DNA of 64,000 nucleotides, taken from DASCOT01 sp965197275 (GTDB lineage Bacteria; Acidobacteriota; UBA890; WLXD01). The translations under genes and the position numbers were made by a program. The stretch covers positions 62,001 to 126,000 of the forward strand of contig CBDAMQ010000029.1 of the NCBI GenBank assembly GCA_965197275.1, written 5' to 3'. Below, one piece after another: positions 34,951 to 43,523 of the stretch. The notes under the pieces were generated by a model, which saw nothing but the letters and a program-made list of their open reading frames with translations, had not been told where the DNA came from and ran no database searches. Positions within the stretch are counted from its first letter, which is position 1. Every line of letters starts with the position of its first letter.

Positions 34951-36585
34951 ATGCCCGCACATTGGAAACGCCGCCGGCGACCGCACGTCTCGACTCGGCC
35001 ACATCGGAGGATGACCCTGCCACGCGGGCAAGCGCTCGTCGTTGCGTTGGCTGCTGTCGTGGTCGGTTGCGCCGGTGCGGGCGAAAATCCGTATGCCGAC
35101 AAGTTCACCAACATTGACCCGGATTGGGCGGTTACCGCCGACGAGGGTTACGAGTGGGCGCTGGTGAAGAGCGCCAACCTGCCGGCGATGAACGGCAGCC
35201 CGGAGTGGGTCAACTACGTCACCTTCCTGGAGGACGAGCTCAAGGAGTTCGGCGTCGTCGACATGCATCGCAATAGCTGGATGTACGACCGCTGGCACAC
35301 CTCCAAGGACACCACCAACTGGTCCCTGGTCTCCGATGGGGACCCGGTGCGCCTGGCTCACTACGCGGCCAACTCGGGCAACACCGGGCCCGAGGGCATT
35401 ACCGCCGAGATGGTCTACTACGACCACGACAACCCGCCCGACTCGATCGAGGGCAAGATCGTGGTGATCCCGACGCGGCCGCATCCGCAGCCACCGTACG
35501 ACGACGAGTACATCATCAACTTCACCTTCAACGACTACGAGTGGCGCGCCAACGACGACACGTACTGGGAGCTGTTCGAGTTCGTGCCGCCGGAGTTTTC
35601 GATCACCTTCGATATCTGGTGGCAGCTGCGCCAGAGCCTGTGGCGTATCGCCGTCGACGGCAACGCCGCCGGCCACGTGATCGTCTACGACATGGCTTTC
35701 GAACGCACCGAAGGGCTATATACGTTCGGCGTGCCGCCGCTGCACGAGTCGCCGGGGGTGATCCTGAGCCGCGAGGATGGCGCCAAGGTGCTCGAGGACG
35801 CCAAGGCTGGCAAGACTGCCACATTGCGGCTCGAGGCCACCATCGAGGAGACCGAGGCGTACCAGACGATCTCCTATCTTCCCGGCCGCGACTACGGCAC
35901 GCCGGACGACGAGCAGGTTCTGCTGATCAATCACACCGATGGCCCGTCGGTTACCCAGGACAACGGCGCGCTCGGTCTGCTGGCTATCGTCAAGTATTTC
36001 TCGCACATCCCCCAAGAGCACCGGCCGCGGACGCTCACCGTTTTCCTCGACAGCCGCCACTACTTTCCCGGGGCGGAGGGTGCCTCGCATGACACGAGCT
36101 GGCTGACGCGGAATCCAGAGGCCAAAGAGCCGCTGGTGGCGCTGCTGCAGGCCGAGCACTTGGGCGAGAACGATTATCGGGAGGTCGACGGCGTGATCGA
36201 GCCGGTGGGCCTGGCGGAGCAGTCCTATCTGTGGTCGCGCAACAACCAGGTGCTGATCGATGCCGCGGTGACCGCCGCCAAGGAGCACGGGTGGGAGCGC
36301 GTACAGGTGGCGGTGCCCGAGCGCCCGGGGATCAACGGCGGCCTTCAGCAGGTTTGGTGGGGTGTGGGGTCCCGGGCGCTGCCCGGAGGTCGCGAATCCC
36401 TCGACCTGCCCGGCTATGGCCTCGGTGGATTCCTCGGGCTGTACTGGACGACCGCGTCGGGCATCGAACGGTGGAACAAGGAGCTTTTCGAGAACCAGGC
36501 GCACACCATGACGCAGCTGGCGGGTGTGCTGATGACCGCCGATCTGGACGAGATCCAACCCGAGGAACCAGCGTCTCAGCCCTAG
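34951..36585 (+). CDS. Lipoprotein, M28-like peptidase fold with PA domain, probably inactive (copy 2)
   Basis: 544 residues, tandem paralogue of the preceding gene. Arg-rich N-terminus, hydrophobic stretch and lipobox VVVGC (Cys about 38-40). It shares PA-like GKIVVIPTRPHPQPPYD, NHTDGPSVTQDNGALG, FLDSRHYFPGAEG at the catalytic position and YWTTASGIERWN near the end, so the same key residues are missing in both copies. AAGGAG lies before 34951; an internal ATG at 35011 would give a shorter signal peptide. The unusual sites are conserved between the copies, which argues for selection for a non-canonical role rather than decay. Confidence 0.75.
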   Translation: MPAHWKRRRRPHVSTRPHRRMTLPRGQALVVALAAVVVGCAGAGENPYADKFTNIDPDWAVTADEGYEWALVKSANLPAMNGSPEWVNYVTFLEDELKEFGVVDMHRNSWMYDRWHTSKDTTNWSLVSDGDPVRLAHYAANSGNTGPEGITAEMVYYDHDNPPDSIEGKIVVIPTRPHPQPPYDDEYIINFTFNDYEWRANDDTYWELFEFVPPEFSITFDIWWQLRQSLWRIAVDGNAAGHVIVYDMAFERTEGLYTFGVPPLHESPGVILSREDGAKVLEDAKAGKTATLRLEATIEETEAYQTISYLPGRDYGTPDDEQVLLINHTDGPSVTQDNGALGLLAIVKYFSHIPQEHRPRTLTVFLDSRHYFPGAEGASHDTSWLTRNPEAKEPLVALLQAEHLGENDYREVDGVIEPVGLAEQSYLWSRNNQVLIDAAVTAAKEHGWERVQVAVPERPGINGGLQQVWWGVGSRALPGGRESLDLPGYGLGGFLGLYWTTASGIERWNKELFENQAHTMTQLAGVLMTADLDEIQPEEPASQP

Positions 36586-36617
36586 TGGCGGAGCGAGCGC
36601 GCCAAGAGGAAACCGGA

Positions 36618-38372
36618 ATGAGTAATGGGAGAGGTTCGAGGCGCCATCGATCGCTAGCACTTGGCGTCACGACGCTAGCGGTCTTGGCCGGCCTCGGGTT
36701 CATTGCGACTGATCGTGAAGGCGAAGCGCCGCGCCAGGTGGCGGAAGCGGCCGACCTCCTCTTTCGCAATGGCGATGTCTACACGGTCGATGCCGCGCGA
36801 ACCTGGGCGAACGCCGTCGCCGTGGTCGGCAATCGGATCGTCTATGTTGGTTCCGATGTTGGGGCCGAAGCGTTCGTCGGCCCCGACACCCACGTCGTGG
36901 ACCTCGACGGACGCATGCTCATGCCCGGCTTCCAGGACTCGCACCTGCACCCCAGCGGTCAGAGCCTCGACCTGGCGCAACTGGACAATCTGGTCGATAG
37001 CAGAGAGGTGCTGCGTACGGTGCAGGAGTACGCCGAGGCGAATCCGAATCGACCGTGGGTTCTCGGCCGTGGGTGGCTCGAAGCGGCGTTCAAGCCCTCC
37101 GGTGTTCCCACCCGCCAGATGCTCGACGAGGTCGTACGCGACCGTCCGGCGCTGATGACCAACGCCTCCGGGCATCAAGGATGGGCGAACTCCAAGGCCC
37201 TCGAGATCGCCGGCATCACCGCCGACACCCCGGATCCACCGAATGGCCGCATTGACCACGATGAGCAAGGCGAGCCCAGCGGGATTCTCCAGGAGGCGGC
37301 GCAGGGCCTGGTACGGCAACACATTCCGGCACTGACACACGAGTTCCGCATCGAGGCACGCCGAGCGGCGTTGCGCGAGATGGCGAGGCTGGGAATTACC
37401 GCCATCGTTGATGCGTCCTCCTCCGCAGCGGGCGAAGCCGAGTTCGCCGAGCTCGAGGACGCTGACGAGCTCACCGTTCGCGCCGTGCTCTGTCAGCGGT
37501 ACCGTCCTCAAGCCGACGACGAGGAGCAGATCCGCGACTTCATCGCCCGCCGAACAGCACTCGGCGACGGGCAGCTGCGCGCCACCTGCGTCAAGATCGG
37601 CCTCGACGGCATTATCGAGCATCACACAGCTTCGGTGCTCGAGCCCTACGTTGACCGGGACGACGAGTACCGCGGGCCGATCTTCGTGGAGCCGGTGCGA
37701 CTGAAGAGGGTCGTGGCGCGCCTCGACGCCGAGGGCTTCCAGGTTCATATCCACTCGATCGCCGATCGCTCTGCACGCGAGGCTTTGGATGCCATCGAAG
37801 CGGCGCAGAGCGCCAACGGGACCGGTGGCGGGCGCCATCACCTGGCGCACCTTCAGCTGCTCGATGCGGCCGACATTCCGCGCCTGCGGACCCTTGGCGT
37901 GACTGCCAACATGACACCGCTCTGGGGCAGGGGAGACGATTGGGAGACTGTGTTCGCGGCTCGCGTGCTGGGTCATGAACGCAGCCAGCGGCTGCTACAG
38001 CACAACTCCATCCTGGGAGTCGGCGCCAGCCTGGTGTGGGGCACAGACTGGCCGGTAACTAGCCTAGTCCCGGTCGAAGGGCTCGAGACGGCGACAACTC
38101 GCCGCTATCTCGGGGGACTGGACCCGTATGGCGAGCCGGATCAATCGTGGCTACCGGACGAGCGGCTGACGCTCGGGGACGCGATCGCTGCCTATACGAT
38201 CTCCGGTGCCTATCTGTCGTTCGAGGAAAAAGAGCGCGGCTCGATCGAGATAGGCAAGCTGGCCGACCTGACGGTGACGGAGCGAAACCTGTTCGAAGTT
38301 CCACCGCTGCAGATTCACCAGGTCGAAGTCGATATGACCGTCTTCGACGGCCGTGTGGTGTTCGAACGGTAG
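36618..38372 (+). CDS. Exported amidohydrolase family 3 protein (YtcJ-like)
   Basis: 584 residues with an N-terminal export or anchor segment (about 14-30). Amidohydrolase family 3 features: the N-terminal beta-sandwich LLFRNGDVYTVD, metal-binding FQDSHLHPSG (HLH), QVHIHSIADRS and HHLAHLQLL histidines, and the catalytic Asp in VWGTDWPVT. The C-terminus ends in the usual GKLADLTVTERNLFEV. Family members hydrolyse amide-like bonds in diverse compounds; the substrate is unknown. The start at 36618 gives a signal segment; the open frame upstream overlaps the lipoprotein gene and is not coding. It follows the two lipoproteins closely and may share their transcript. Confidence 0.88.
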   Translation: MSNGRGSRRHRSLALGVTTLAVLAGLGFIATDREGEAPRQVAEAADLLFRNGDVYTVDAARTWANAVAVVGNRIVYVGSDVGAEAFVGPDTHVVDLDGRMLMPGFQDSHLHPSGQSLDLAQLDNLVDSREVLRTVQEYAEANPNRPWVLGRGWLEAAFKPSGVPTRQMLDEVVRDRPALMTNASGHQGWANSKALEIAGITADTPDPPNGRIDHDEQGEPSGILQEAAQGLVRQHIPALTHEFRIEARRAALREMARLGITAIVDASSSAAGEAEFAELEDADELTVRAVLCQRYRPQADDEEQIRDFIARRTALGDGQLRATCVKIGLDGIIEHHTASVLEPYVDRDDEYRGPIFVEPVRLKRVVARLDAEGFQVHIHSIADRSAREALDAIEAAQSANGTGGGRHHLAHLQLLDAADIPRLRTLGVTANMTPLWGRGDDWETVFAARVLGHERSQRLLQHNSILGVGASLVWGTDWPVTSLVPVEGLETATTRRYLGGLDPYGEPDQSWLPDERLTLGDAIAAYTISGAYLSFEEKERGSIEIGKLADLTVTERNLFEVPPLQIHQVEVDMTVFDGRVVFER

Positions 38373-38510
38373 CCGGCGACGGGCGAATTGCCCGGCCGTA
38401 CTGAGTGCTAAGATACGCGCGCTGCTGCCTGGGGGCTGCACGTTTCTCGACCTTTCCTGCGCGTCACGACAGCGGTGCCTCGATTCTGGACTTTCCTGTC
38501 GGACTGACGA

Positions 38511-39263
38511 TTGAGCATTCGAGACCAGCTCACGCGGATGGCGAGCCTACAGGACGCCGAGCTGCGGCTGGGACAGATCGAGGCCGAGCTGGCGACCCTG
38601 CCTGCCGAGCGCTCGGCGCGACAGCAGCGCATCGCCGAGGCCAAGGCGATTATCGAGGCCGCCGAGGCGGAGCGCGACGAGAGCCTCAAGCGGCATCGCG
38701 CGCTGGAGGGTGAGCTGCAGGACGTCGAGGCCAAGGTCGACAAGTTCCGTGAGACCGAGATGCTCGTCAAGACCAACACCCAGCTGTGGGCCGTGCAGGC
38801 GGAGATAAGTCAGGCCCAGAAAGCGGGCGGCAGGATCGAGACCAAGATCCTCGAGGAAATGGAGCGCGCCGATCAGATGGAGTCGGACATCGGGCAGCGG
38901 GTGACGGATCTCGATGAGGCCGAGCGCGTAACCCGGTCGGAAATCGAGGATATCGACAAGCGGCAAGCCGAGCTGGAGGTCGATCGCGACGGCTTGCTGA
39001 AAGATGTCGAGGAACTCCGCTCAACACTCGACGCGGCGTTGCATGCGCTCTACGAGCGCGTCAAGGCGCGACGCCACGGGGTCGCGATTGGGGAAGCGTC
39101 AGAGGGCACCTGCATGGCCTGTAATGTTCGCCTTCGTCCGCAGCTGTGGCTGGAGGTACTGAACATGGAAGCACCGGTCCAGTGCGACAACTGCCAGCGG
39201 ATTCTGTTCGCGCGCGATGCCCTGGAGCTACCATCGTCGATCAAGGTCACGATCGACGACTGA
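38511..39263 (+). CDS. Coiled-coil protein with C4 zinc ribbon (CT398/zf-RING_7 type)
   Basis: 250 residues. A long charged coiled coil (about 10-185) is followed by a C4-type zinc ribbon with CMACN (about 203-207) and CDNCQRIL (about 225-232). This matches the bacterial family of Chlamydia CT398-like proteins, thought to bind other proteins or nucleic acids. The start is probably TTG at 38511, because an ATG at 38538 would cut the conserved N-terminal helix. RNase H follows 14 bp downstream, an arrangement that suggests joint expression. Confidence 0.85.
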   Translation: MSIRDQLTRMASLQDAELRLGQIEAELATLPAERSARQQRIAEAKAIIEAAEAERDESLKRHRALEGELQDVEAKVDKFRETEMLVKTNTQLWAVQAEISQAQKAGGRIETKILEEMERADQMESDIGQRVTDLDEAERVTRSEIEDIDKRQAELEVDRDGLLKDVEELRSTLDAALHALYERVKARRHGVAIGEASEGTCMACNVRLRPQLWLEVLNMEAPVQCDNCQRILFARDALELPSSIKVTIDD

Positions 39264-39277
39264 GAGCCGGCGATCCG

Positions 39278-39682
39278 ATGTTCGTTGCTCACATCGATGG
39301 CGCGTCGCGCGGCAATCCCGGACATTCCGCCTATGGAGTGCGTGTGTGCGATGCCGGCGGCGTGGAAGTGGCGCGGTTCGGCGAGTACTTAGGCCATCAA
39401 ACCAATAACTACGCCGAGTACCAAGGCCTGATCGCGGCACTACGGTGGGCGCGGGACAACGGCGTCGAGGCGTTCATGGTGCGGTCGGACTCGCAGCTGC
39501 TCGTGCGGCAAATGCAGGGCCGCTACAAGGTCAAGAGCAGCACTCTGCGGCCGCTCTGGCAACAGGCTTCGGAGCTGGCGTCGTCGCTTGGCACGTTCCG
39601 GCTGGAGCACATAGGGCGCGAGAACAACGTCGAGGCGGACTCGCTCGCCAACGACGTGCTTGACGCCCGCACGCGGCCCTAG
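39278..39682 (+). CDS. Ribonuclease HI family protein
   Basis: 134 residues. RNase H fold of the RNase HI/reverse-transcriptase-like group that cleaves the RNA strand of RNA-DNA hybrids. The four acidic catalytic residues are present: Asp7 (HIDGASRGNPG), Glu47 (NNYAEYQGLIAAL), Asp71 (RSDSQLL) and Asp121 (EADSLAN). Convergent with pgeF, 14 bp apart. Confidence 0.93.
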   Translation: MFVAHIDGASRGNPGHSAYGVRVCDAGGVEVARFGEYLGHQTNNYAEYQGLIAALRWARDNGVEAFMVRSDSQLLVRQMQGRYKVKSSTLRPLWQQASELASSLGTFRLEHIGRENNVEADSLANDVLDARTRP

Positions 39683-39696
39683 CGGCGCGCCATGAG

Positions 39697-40437
39697 TTAC
39701 TGGCCCAGATTGCCGGTTCGGGGCGTCAGCGAGATTCCGGACAGCATGCGGCCGGCGACGTCACCGTCGCGGCGATAGGAGTGGAAGCTGTCCGATTCGG
39801 AGTATGTGCAGCGGCCGATCGTGTAAACCCGGGACGGCTCGATGCCACATGCCTCAACCTGGTACCGCGCTGCGCGCGCCAGGTCGCACAGCCATGTTCG
39901 GTCCGAGCTCGCGTCTGTGTCGGCTTGCTCTCGTGGCTGGCCGAACACGGTCATCGGCACTCCGGCAGCGCGAAACGACGTCACGACGTCCTGTCCGACG
40001 CGGTAGGCGGCCGCACCGATACACGGGCCCAGGGCGACGGCGCAGTTTCGCGGCTGGGCGCCGAACTCGCGCGCCATCGAACCCAGCATCGCCGGTAGCA
40101 CGCCGAGCGCGATGCCTCGCCAGCCGGCGTGGGCGGCGCCGATCGATCCGGTCTCGACATCGAACGCCAGCACCGGCAGACAATCGGCGGTTGCGATAAC
40201 AAGCGTCACCCCGTGTTGCTGGGTGATCAACGCGTCGCCTGCGGGGCGGTCCTCGATAGCGGTGCTCTCGAACGCTCGCAATTCAGTGCTGGCGTCGATC
40301 AACAACACATCGGCACCGTGCACCTGCCGCAGCCGCGCCAGGGGCGAAGATAGAACGTCGCTCAGCTGTCCGTGACGGGTTGCGAAACCATGCGCAGTCC
40401 CCAGCTCGGGCGCGGCCAACACGGTCTTCGATACCAC
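39697..40437 (-). CDS. pgeF: Peptidoglycan editing factor / multicopper polyphenol-oxidase-like (YfiH/LACC1 family)
   Basis: 246 residues, YfiH/DUF152 family. Conserved elements: RQVHGADV, ATADCLPVLAFD, HAGWRG, GPCIGAAAYRVG and CTYSESDSFHSYRRDG, which carry the His/Cys metal and active-site residues. In E. coli PgeF keeps L-Ser out of the peptidoglycan stem; relatives show purine nucleoside phosphorylase or deaminase activity. It is the last gene of the dcw operon, 3 bp behind the radical SAM gene, which supports a cell-wall role. The start is GTG at 40437. Confidence 0.92.
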   Translation of the reverse strand: MVSKTVLAAPELGTAHGFATRHGQLSDVLSSPLARLRQVHGADVLLIDASTELRAFESTAIEDRPAGDALITQQHGVTLVIATADCLPVLAFDVETGSIGAAHAGWRGIALGVLPAMLGSMAREFGAQPRNCAVALGPCIGAAAYRVGQDVVTSFRAAGVPMTVFGQPREQADTDASSDRTWLCDLARAARYQVEACGIEPSRVYTIGRCTYSESDSFHSYRRDGDVAGRMLSGISLTPRTGNLGQ

Positions 40438-40440
40438 AGC

Positions 40441-42177
40441 TCAGCTGACGGCCGCCAGTGACGACGGCACCTCCGCAGCGATCTCCAGCGCCTTGTCCCA
40501 CTGGTTGGTGAGTGCCGGGAGCCCGGGTCCGACCTGGAGATGTCCCCAGGGCGCCGGATCGAGGGGATCGCGCTGTCGCAGAAACTCGCGCATGGGTACG
40601 CGGTGGGTTCTCGACCACGCACGGAAGGCCTGGCGCCAATCGCCGCACCGATGCCACCCCTCCAGCAAGTCGGCAACGCGCCGATCGCCACGCGACATCA
40701 CCGCCTGGATCTCGGCAGCGCGCGGTGGCATTGCGTCGATCACCAGGTTGGGGACCTTGGCGGCGCGCCGACGCAGCAGCTTGAGCTTGGCGCGGTAGGT
40801 GCGCGTATCGATCTGTGGCGCCCACTGCAGCGGCGTTCCCGGCTTGGGAATCAGGCAGTTGATCGACATGGTGATCGTGCCGATACGGCCGCGGGCGCGA
40901 CCCTCGTGGAGCATGATGTCGCGCATCTCCTCCCCGAGCTCGACGATAGCGTCGAGATCTTCCTCCGTCTCGCCCGGGAGCCCGATGATGATGTAATTCT
41001 TCAGGTTCAACGCTCCGGCGCCGAAGATCATGCGCGTCTTGTCGAGGATTTCCTCGTTGGTGATCTTCTTCATGATCAGCCGGCGCATGCGGTCACTCCC
41101 GGCCTCGGGGGCGATCGTAATCGTCCGTTGGCCGGAATCGATCACCGTGCGCAGAAGTGGCTCACTGAGGGTCGAGATGATGAGGCTGGGGCTGAAGACG
41201 CGAAAGCCACGATCGCGAAGTCCGGTGGCGATGGCCTCGATCTCGGGATGATCGAGCAGTGCTGTTGCCACGAGCCCTACCCGATCCGTGTGCGGACGCC
41301 ACGGTTCCACGGCTCGCAGGACGTCTTCGACGCCGTGCACCCGGAACGGGAGAATGCTGTACCCGACCCAGCAATAGCGGCACCCTTTGGTGCACCCGCG
41401 TGCCACCTCGACGAGCACGCGGTCTCCCATTTCACTGTCGGGGGCGAGAATCGCCGTCGCCGCGACACGGTCGGGACCATCGAAGCGTGTTCGCACCTTG
41501 GTGATCGTGGCGTTGGCGGGAGCTTGCGCGTCGAGGACGGCGAAACGCGGCGGCGAGCCGACTTCATCGGGCTCGTAGCGTGGCTCGTAGAACGCCGGTA
41601 CATAGAAACCCTTCCGGGTGGAGAGGTGTTCGAGTAGCTGACTTCGGGACGATGCCTCGAGCGCCGCATCCAGGAGCGGCGTCAGCAGCTCCTCGCCTTC
41701 ACCAAGACAGCAGACATCGAGAAACGGGGCTACCGGTTCCGGGTTGATGGACACCGCAGCGCCGCCCATGATCACCAGCGGATGACGCTCGTCTCGACTC
41801 ACCGCCCGCAACGGGATGCCGGCCAGCTCGAGCATCCGCAGGAGGTTCGGGTAGTCGTTCTCGAAGGACGCCGAGAACGCCAGGACGTCGAAGTCGGCGG
41901 TCGGGGTCATTGACTCGAGGCTGAACAACTTGGTGTCGGTACGGGCGTATTCAGCTAGCTCCTCGTTGTCGGGCAGGAACACTCGCTCGCAGCTGACGTC
42001 CGGATGGGCGTTCGCTTGCCGGTACACGCTATGGAGGCCGAGATTCGCCATGCCGACGGCATAGGTGTTGGGGTAGGCGAGCACCATCCGGAGCTTGGCG
42101 CTGCTGGGCGTGGCAATCGCGATCTCAGCGGCCAGGCGCGTGCGCGCGGTCTCGTGTAAGTCCACTCTCGACGGCAC
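40441..42177 (-). CDS. B12-binding-domain radical SAM protein (TIGR03960-like)
   Basis: 578 residues. The N-terminal part (about 28-160) resembles a cobalamin-binding Rossmann domain (LRMVLAYPNTYAVGMANLG, LVIMGGAAVSINPEP). The radical SAM core has the 4Fe-4S motif Cys262-x3-Cys266-x2-Cys269 in GCTKGCRYCW, then ITIAPEAGSDRMRRL and NYIIIGLPGETEEDL. Members of this family often sit beside ftsZ or the YfiH gene in delta-like bacteria; their reaction is not established. The start is GTG at 42177, 15 bp downstream of ftsZ, so it belongs to the dcw transcript. Confidence 0.9.
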   Translation of the reverse strand: MPSRVDLHETARTRLAAEIAIATPSSAKLRMVLAYPNTYAVGMANLGLHSVYRQANAHPDVSCERVFLPDNEELAEYARTDTKLFSLESMTPTADFDVLAFSASFENDYPNLLRMLELAGIPLRAVSRDERHPLVIMGGAAVSINPEPVAPFLDVCCLGEGEELLTPLLDAALEASSRSQLLEHLSTRKGFYVPAFYEPRYEPDEVGSPPRFAVLDAQAPANATITKVRTRFDGPDRVAATAILAPDSEMGDRVLVEVARGCTKGCRYCWVGYSILPFRVHGVEDVLRAVEPWRPHTDRVGLVATALLDHPEIEAIATGLRDRGFRVFSPSLIISTLSEPLLRTVIDSGQRTITIAPEAGSDRMRRLIMKKITNEEILDKTRMIFGAGALNLKNYIIIGLPGETEEDLDAIVELGEEMRDIMLHEGRARGRIGTITMSINCLIPKPGTPLQWAPQIDTRTYRAKLKLLRRRAAKVPNLVIDAMPPRAAEIQAVMSRGDRRVADLLEGWHRCGDWRQAFRAWSRTHRVPMREFLRQRDPLDPAPWGHLQVGPGLPALTNQWDKALEIAAEVPSSLAAVS

Positions 42178-42192
42178 CCGTGGATGAGCCAG

Positions 42193-43473
42193 CTAGCTGG
42201 GCGGGGTCTCCTGGTGGCGCAAGAAAGCCGGCACCTCCAGGTCGTCTTCCTCGAGATCGAACGCCTTGTAGGCTGCGGTCGGCGTATCTGCCGCCGGGCC
42301 AGGGATCTCCGCGGCCGGATCCGCCGAATCGGCCGCGAAGAACGGCGCGTCCGCTGGGCGAGCAGTCGGCGCAACCGCGCCGCGATGTGCGAGCACCGAA
42401 TCGTGCATGTTCGGACAGGCCTCGAAGCCGGTGGCGATTACCGTGACCTTGATGGTGCCCTCGAGCGCTTCGTCGATGACGGCGCCGAACAAGATGTTGG
42501 CGTCTTCGTCGGCGGCGGCATGAATGATCGTCGACGCCTCGTTCACCTCATGCAGCGTCATGCTCGGACCGCCGGAGACGTTGATTAGCACGCCGCGGGC
42601 CCCGTCGATCGTCGTGTCCTCGAGCAGCGGCGAATGGATCGCGGCGTGCGCTGCCTCGGCAGCGCGCTTGTCGCCGTCACGCATCGCAGTGCCCATGATT
42701 GCCATGCCCATACCGGACATCACCGTGCGGACGTCGGCGAAGTCGAGGTTGATCAAGCCGGGAACGAGGATGAGGTCGGCGATACCCTGGACTCCCTGAT
42801 GAAGCACCTGATCGGCGTGACGGAACGCATCAATCAACGGTGTCTCGGGCGCTACCGTGGCCAGGAGGCGATCGTTCGGAACCGCGATCAGCGTGTCGAC
42901 CGCTTCCTGTAGCTCCTTGAGACCGAGGTCCGCCTGCATCATCCGCCGACGCCCCTCGAAGGAGAACGGCTTCGTGACTACGGCGACGGTGAGCGCGCCG
43001 AGCTCGTTGGCCAGGCGGGCGATGACCGGGGCGGCGCCAGTGGCTGTTCCGCCGCCCAGCCCGCCGGTGATGAAGACCATGTCCGCACCCTCGAGCGCGG
43101 CGACGATTCGATCGGTGTCCTCGAGCGCCGCCTGGCGGCCGATCTCGGGGTTAGCGCCGGCGCCCAGACCACGTGTCAGGTTGGTTCCGAGCTGTAACTT
43201 CGATGGCGCCGTGTTGGATTCGAGTGCCTGGACGTCAGTGTTGGCGGCGATGAATTCCACCCCCTGGAGCCCCGCCATCATCATGCGGGTGATGGCGTTG
43301 CCACCACCACCACCGACTCCAACCACTTTGATGTATGCGTTGTGGCGCATCGAATCTCCCGGCAGCAGCGTCATGGGGTTGTCCGAGGGCAGCGGGTCGG
43401 AGCTCGCCGGCCCTGCGTCTTGCGCGCCCGACGCCTCGAGCTCCGGCGGTGGTGCCGACTTGTCGTCCGTCAT
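42193..43473 (-). CDS. ftsZ: Cell division GTPase FtsZ
   Basis: Tubulin-like GTPase that forms the Z-ring. 426 residues. The GTPase domain starts with IKVVGVGGGGGNA (about 48-60). The GTP signature reads GGGTATG (140-146), that is Ala144 instead of the usual Gly. The T7-loop NLDFADVRTVM is intact. A variable acidic linker leads to the C-terminal peptide DLEVPAFLRHQ that binds FtsA. The start at 43473 has GGAGG upstream and gives a 45-residue acidic N-terminal extension; an internal ATG at 43350 with GGGAGA in front would give the usual short N-terminus. Confidence 0.97.
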   Translation of the reverse strand: MTDDKSAPPPELEASGAQDAGPASSDPLPSDNPMTLLPGDSMRHNAYIKVVGVGGGGGNAITRMMMAGLQGVEFIAANTDVQALESNTAPSKLQLGTNLTRGLGAGANPEIGRQAALEDTDRIVAALEGADMVFITGGLGGGTATGAAPVIARLANELGALTVAVVTKPFSFEGRRRMMQADLGLKELQEAVDTLIAVPNDRLLATVAPETPLIDAFRHADQVLHQGVQGIADLILVPGLINLDFADVRTVMSGMGMAIMGTAMRDGDKRAAEAAHAAIHSPLLEDTTIDGARGVLINVSGGPSMTLHEVNEASTIIHAAADEDANILFGAVIDEALEGTIKVTVIATGFEACPNMHDSVLAHRGAVAPTARPADAPFFAADSADPAAEIPGPAADTPTAAYKAFDLEEDDLEVPAFLRHQETPPS

Positions 43474-43523
43474 CCTCTTTCCTCCCAGAACTCCACGATT
43501 CAGTTTCGCTGGCGGCGTGTCGC

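Noticed and set aside
36231..36617. Upstream extension of the amidohydrolase
   Set aside because: It overlaps the lipoprotein gene in another frame; the protein from 36618 has a proper export segment and full family domain.
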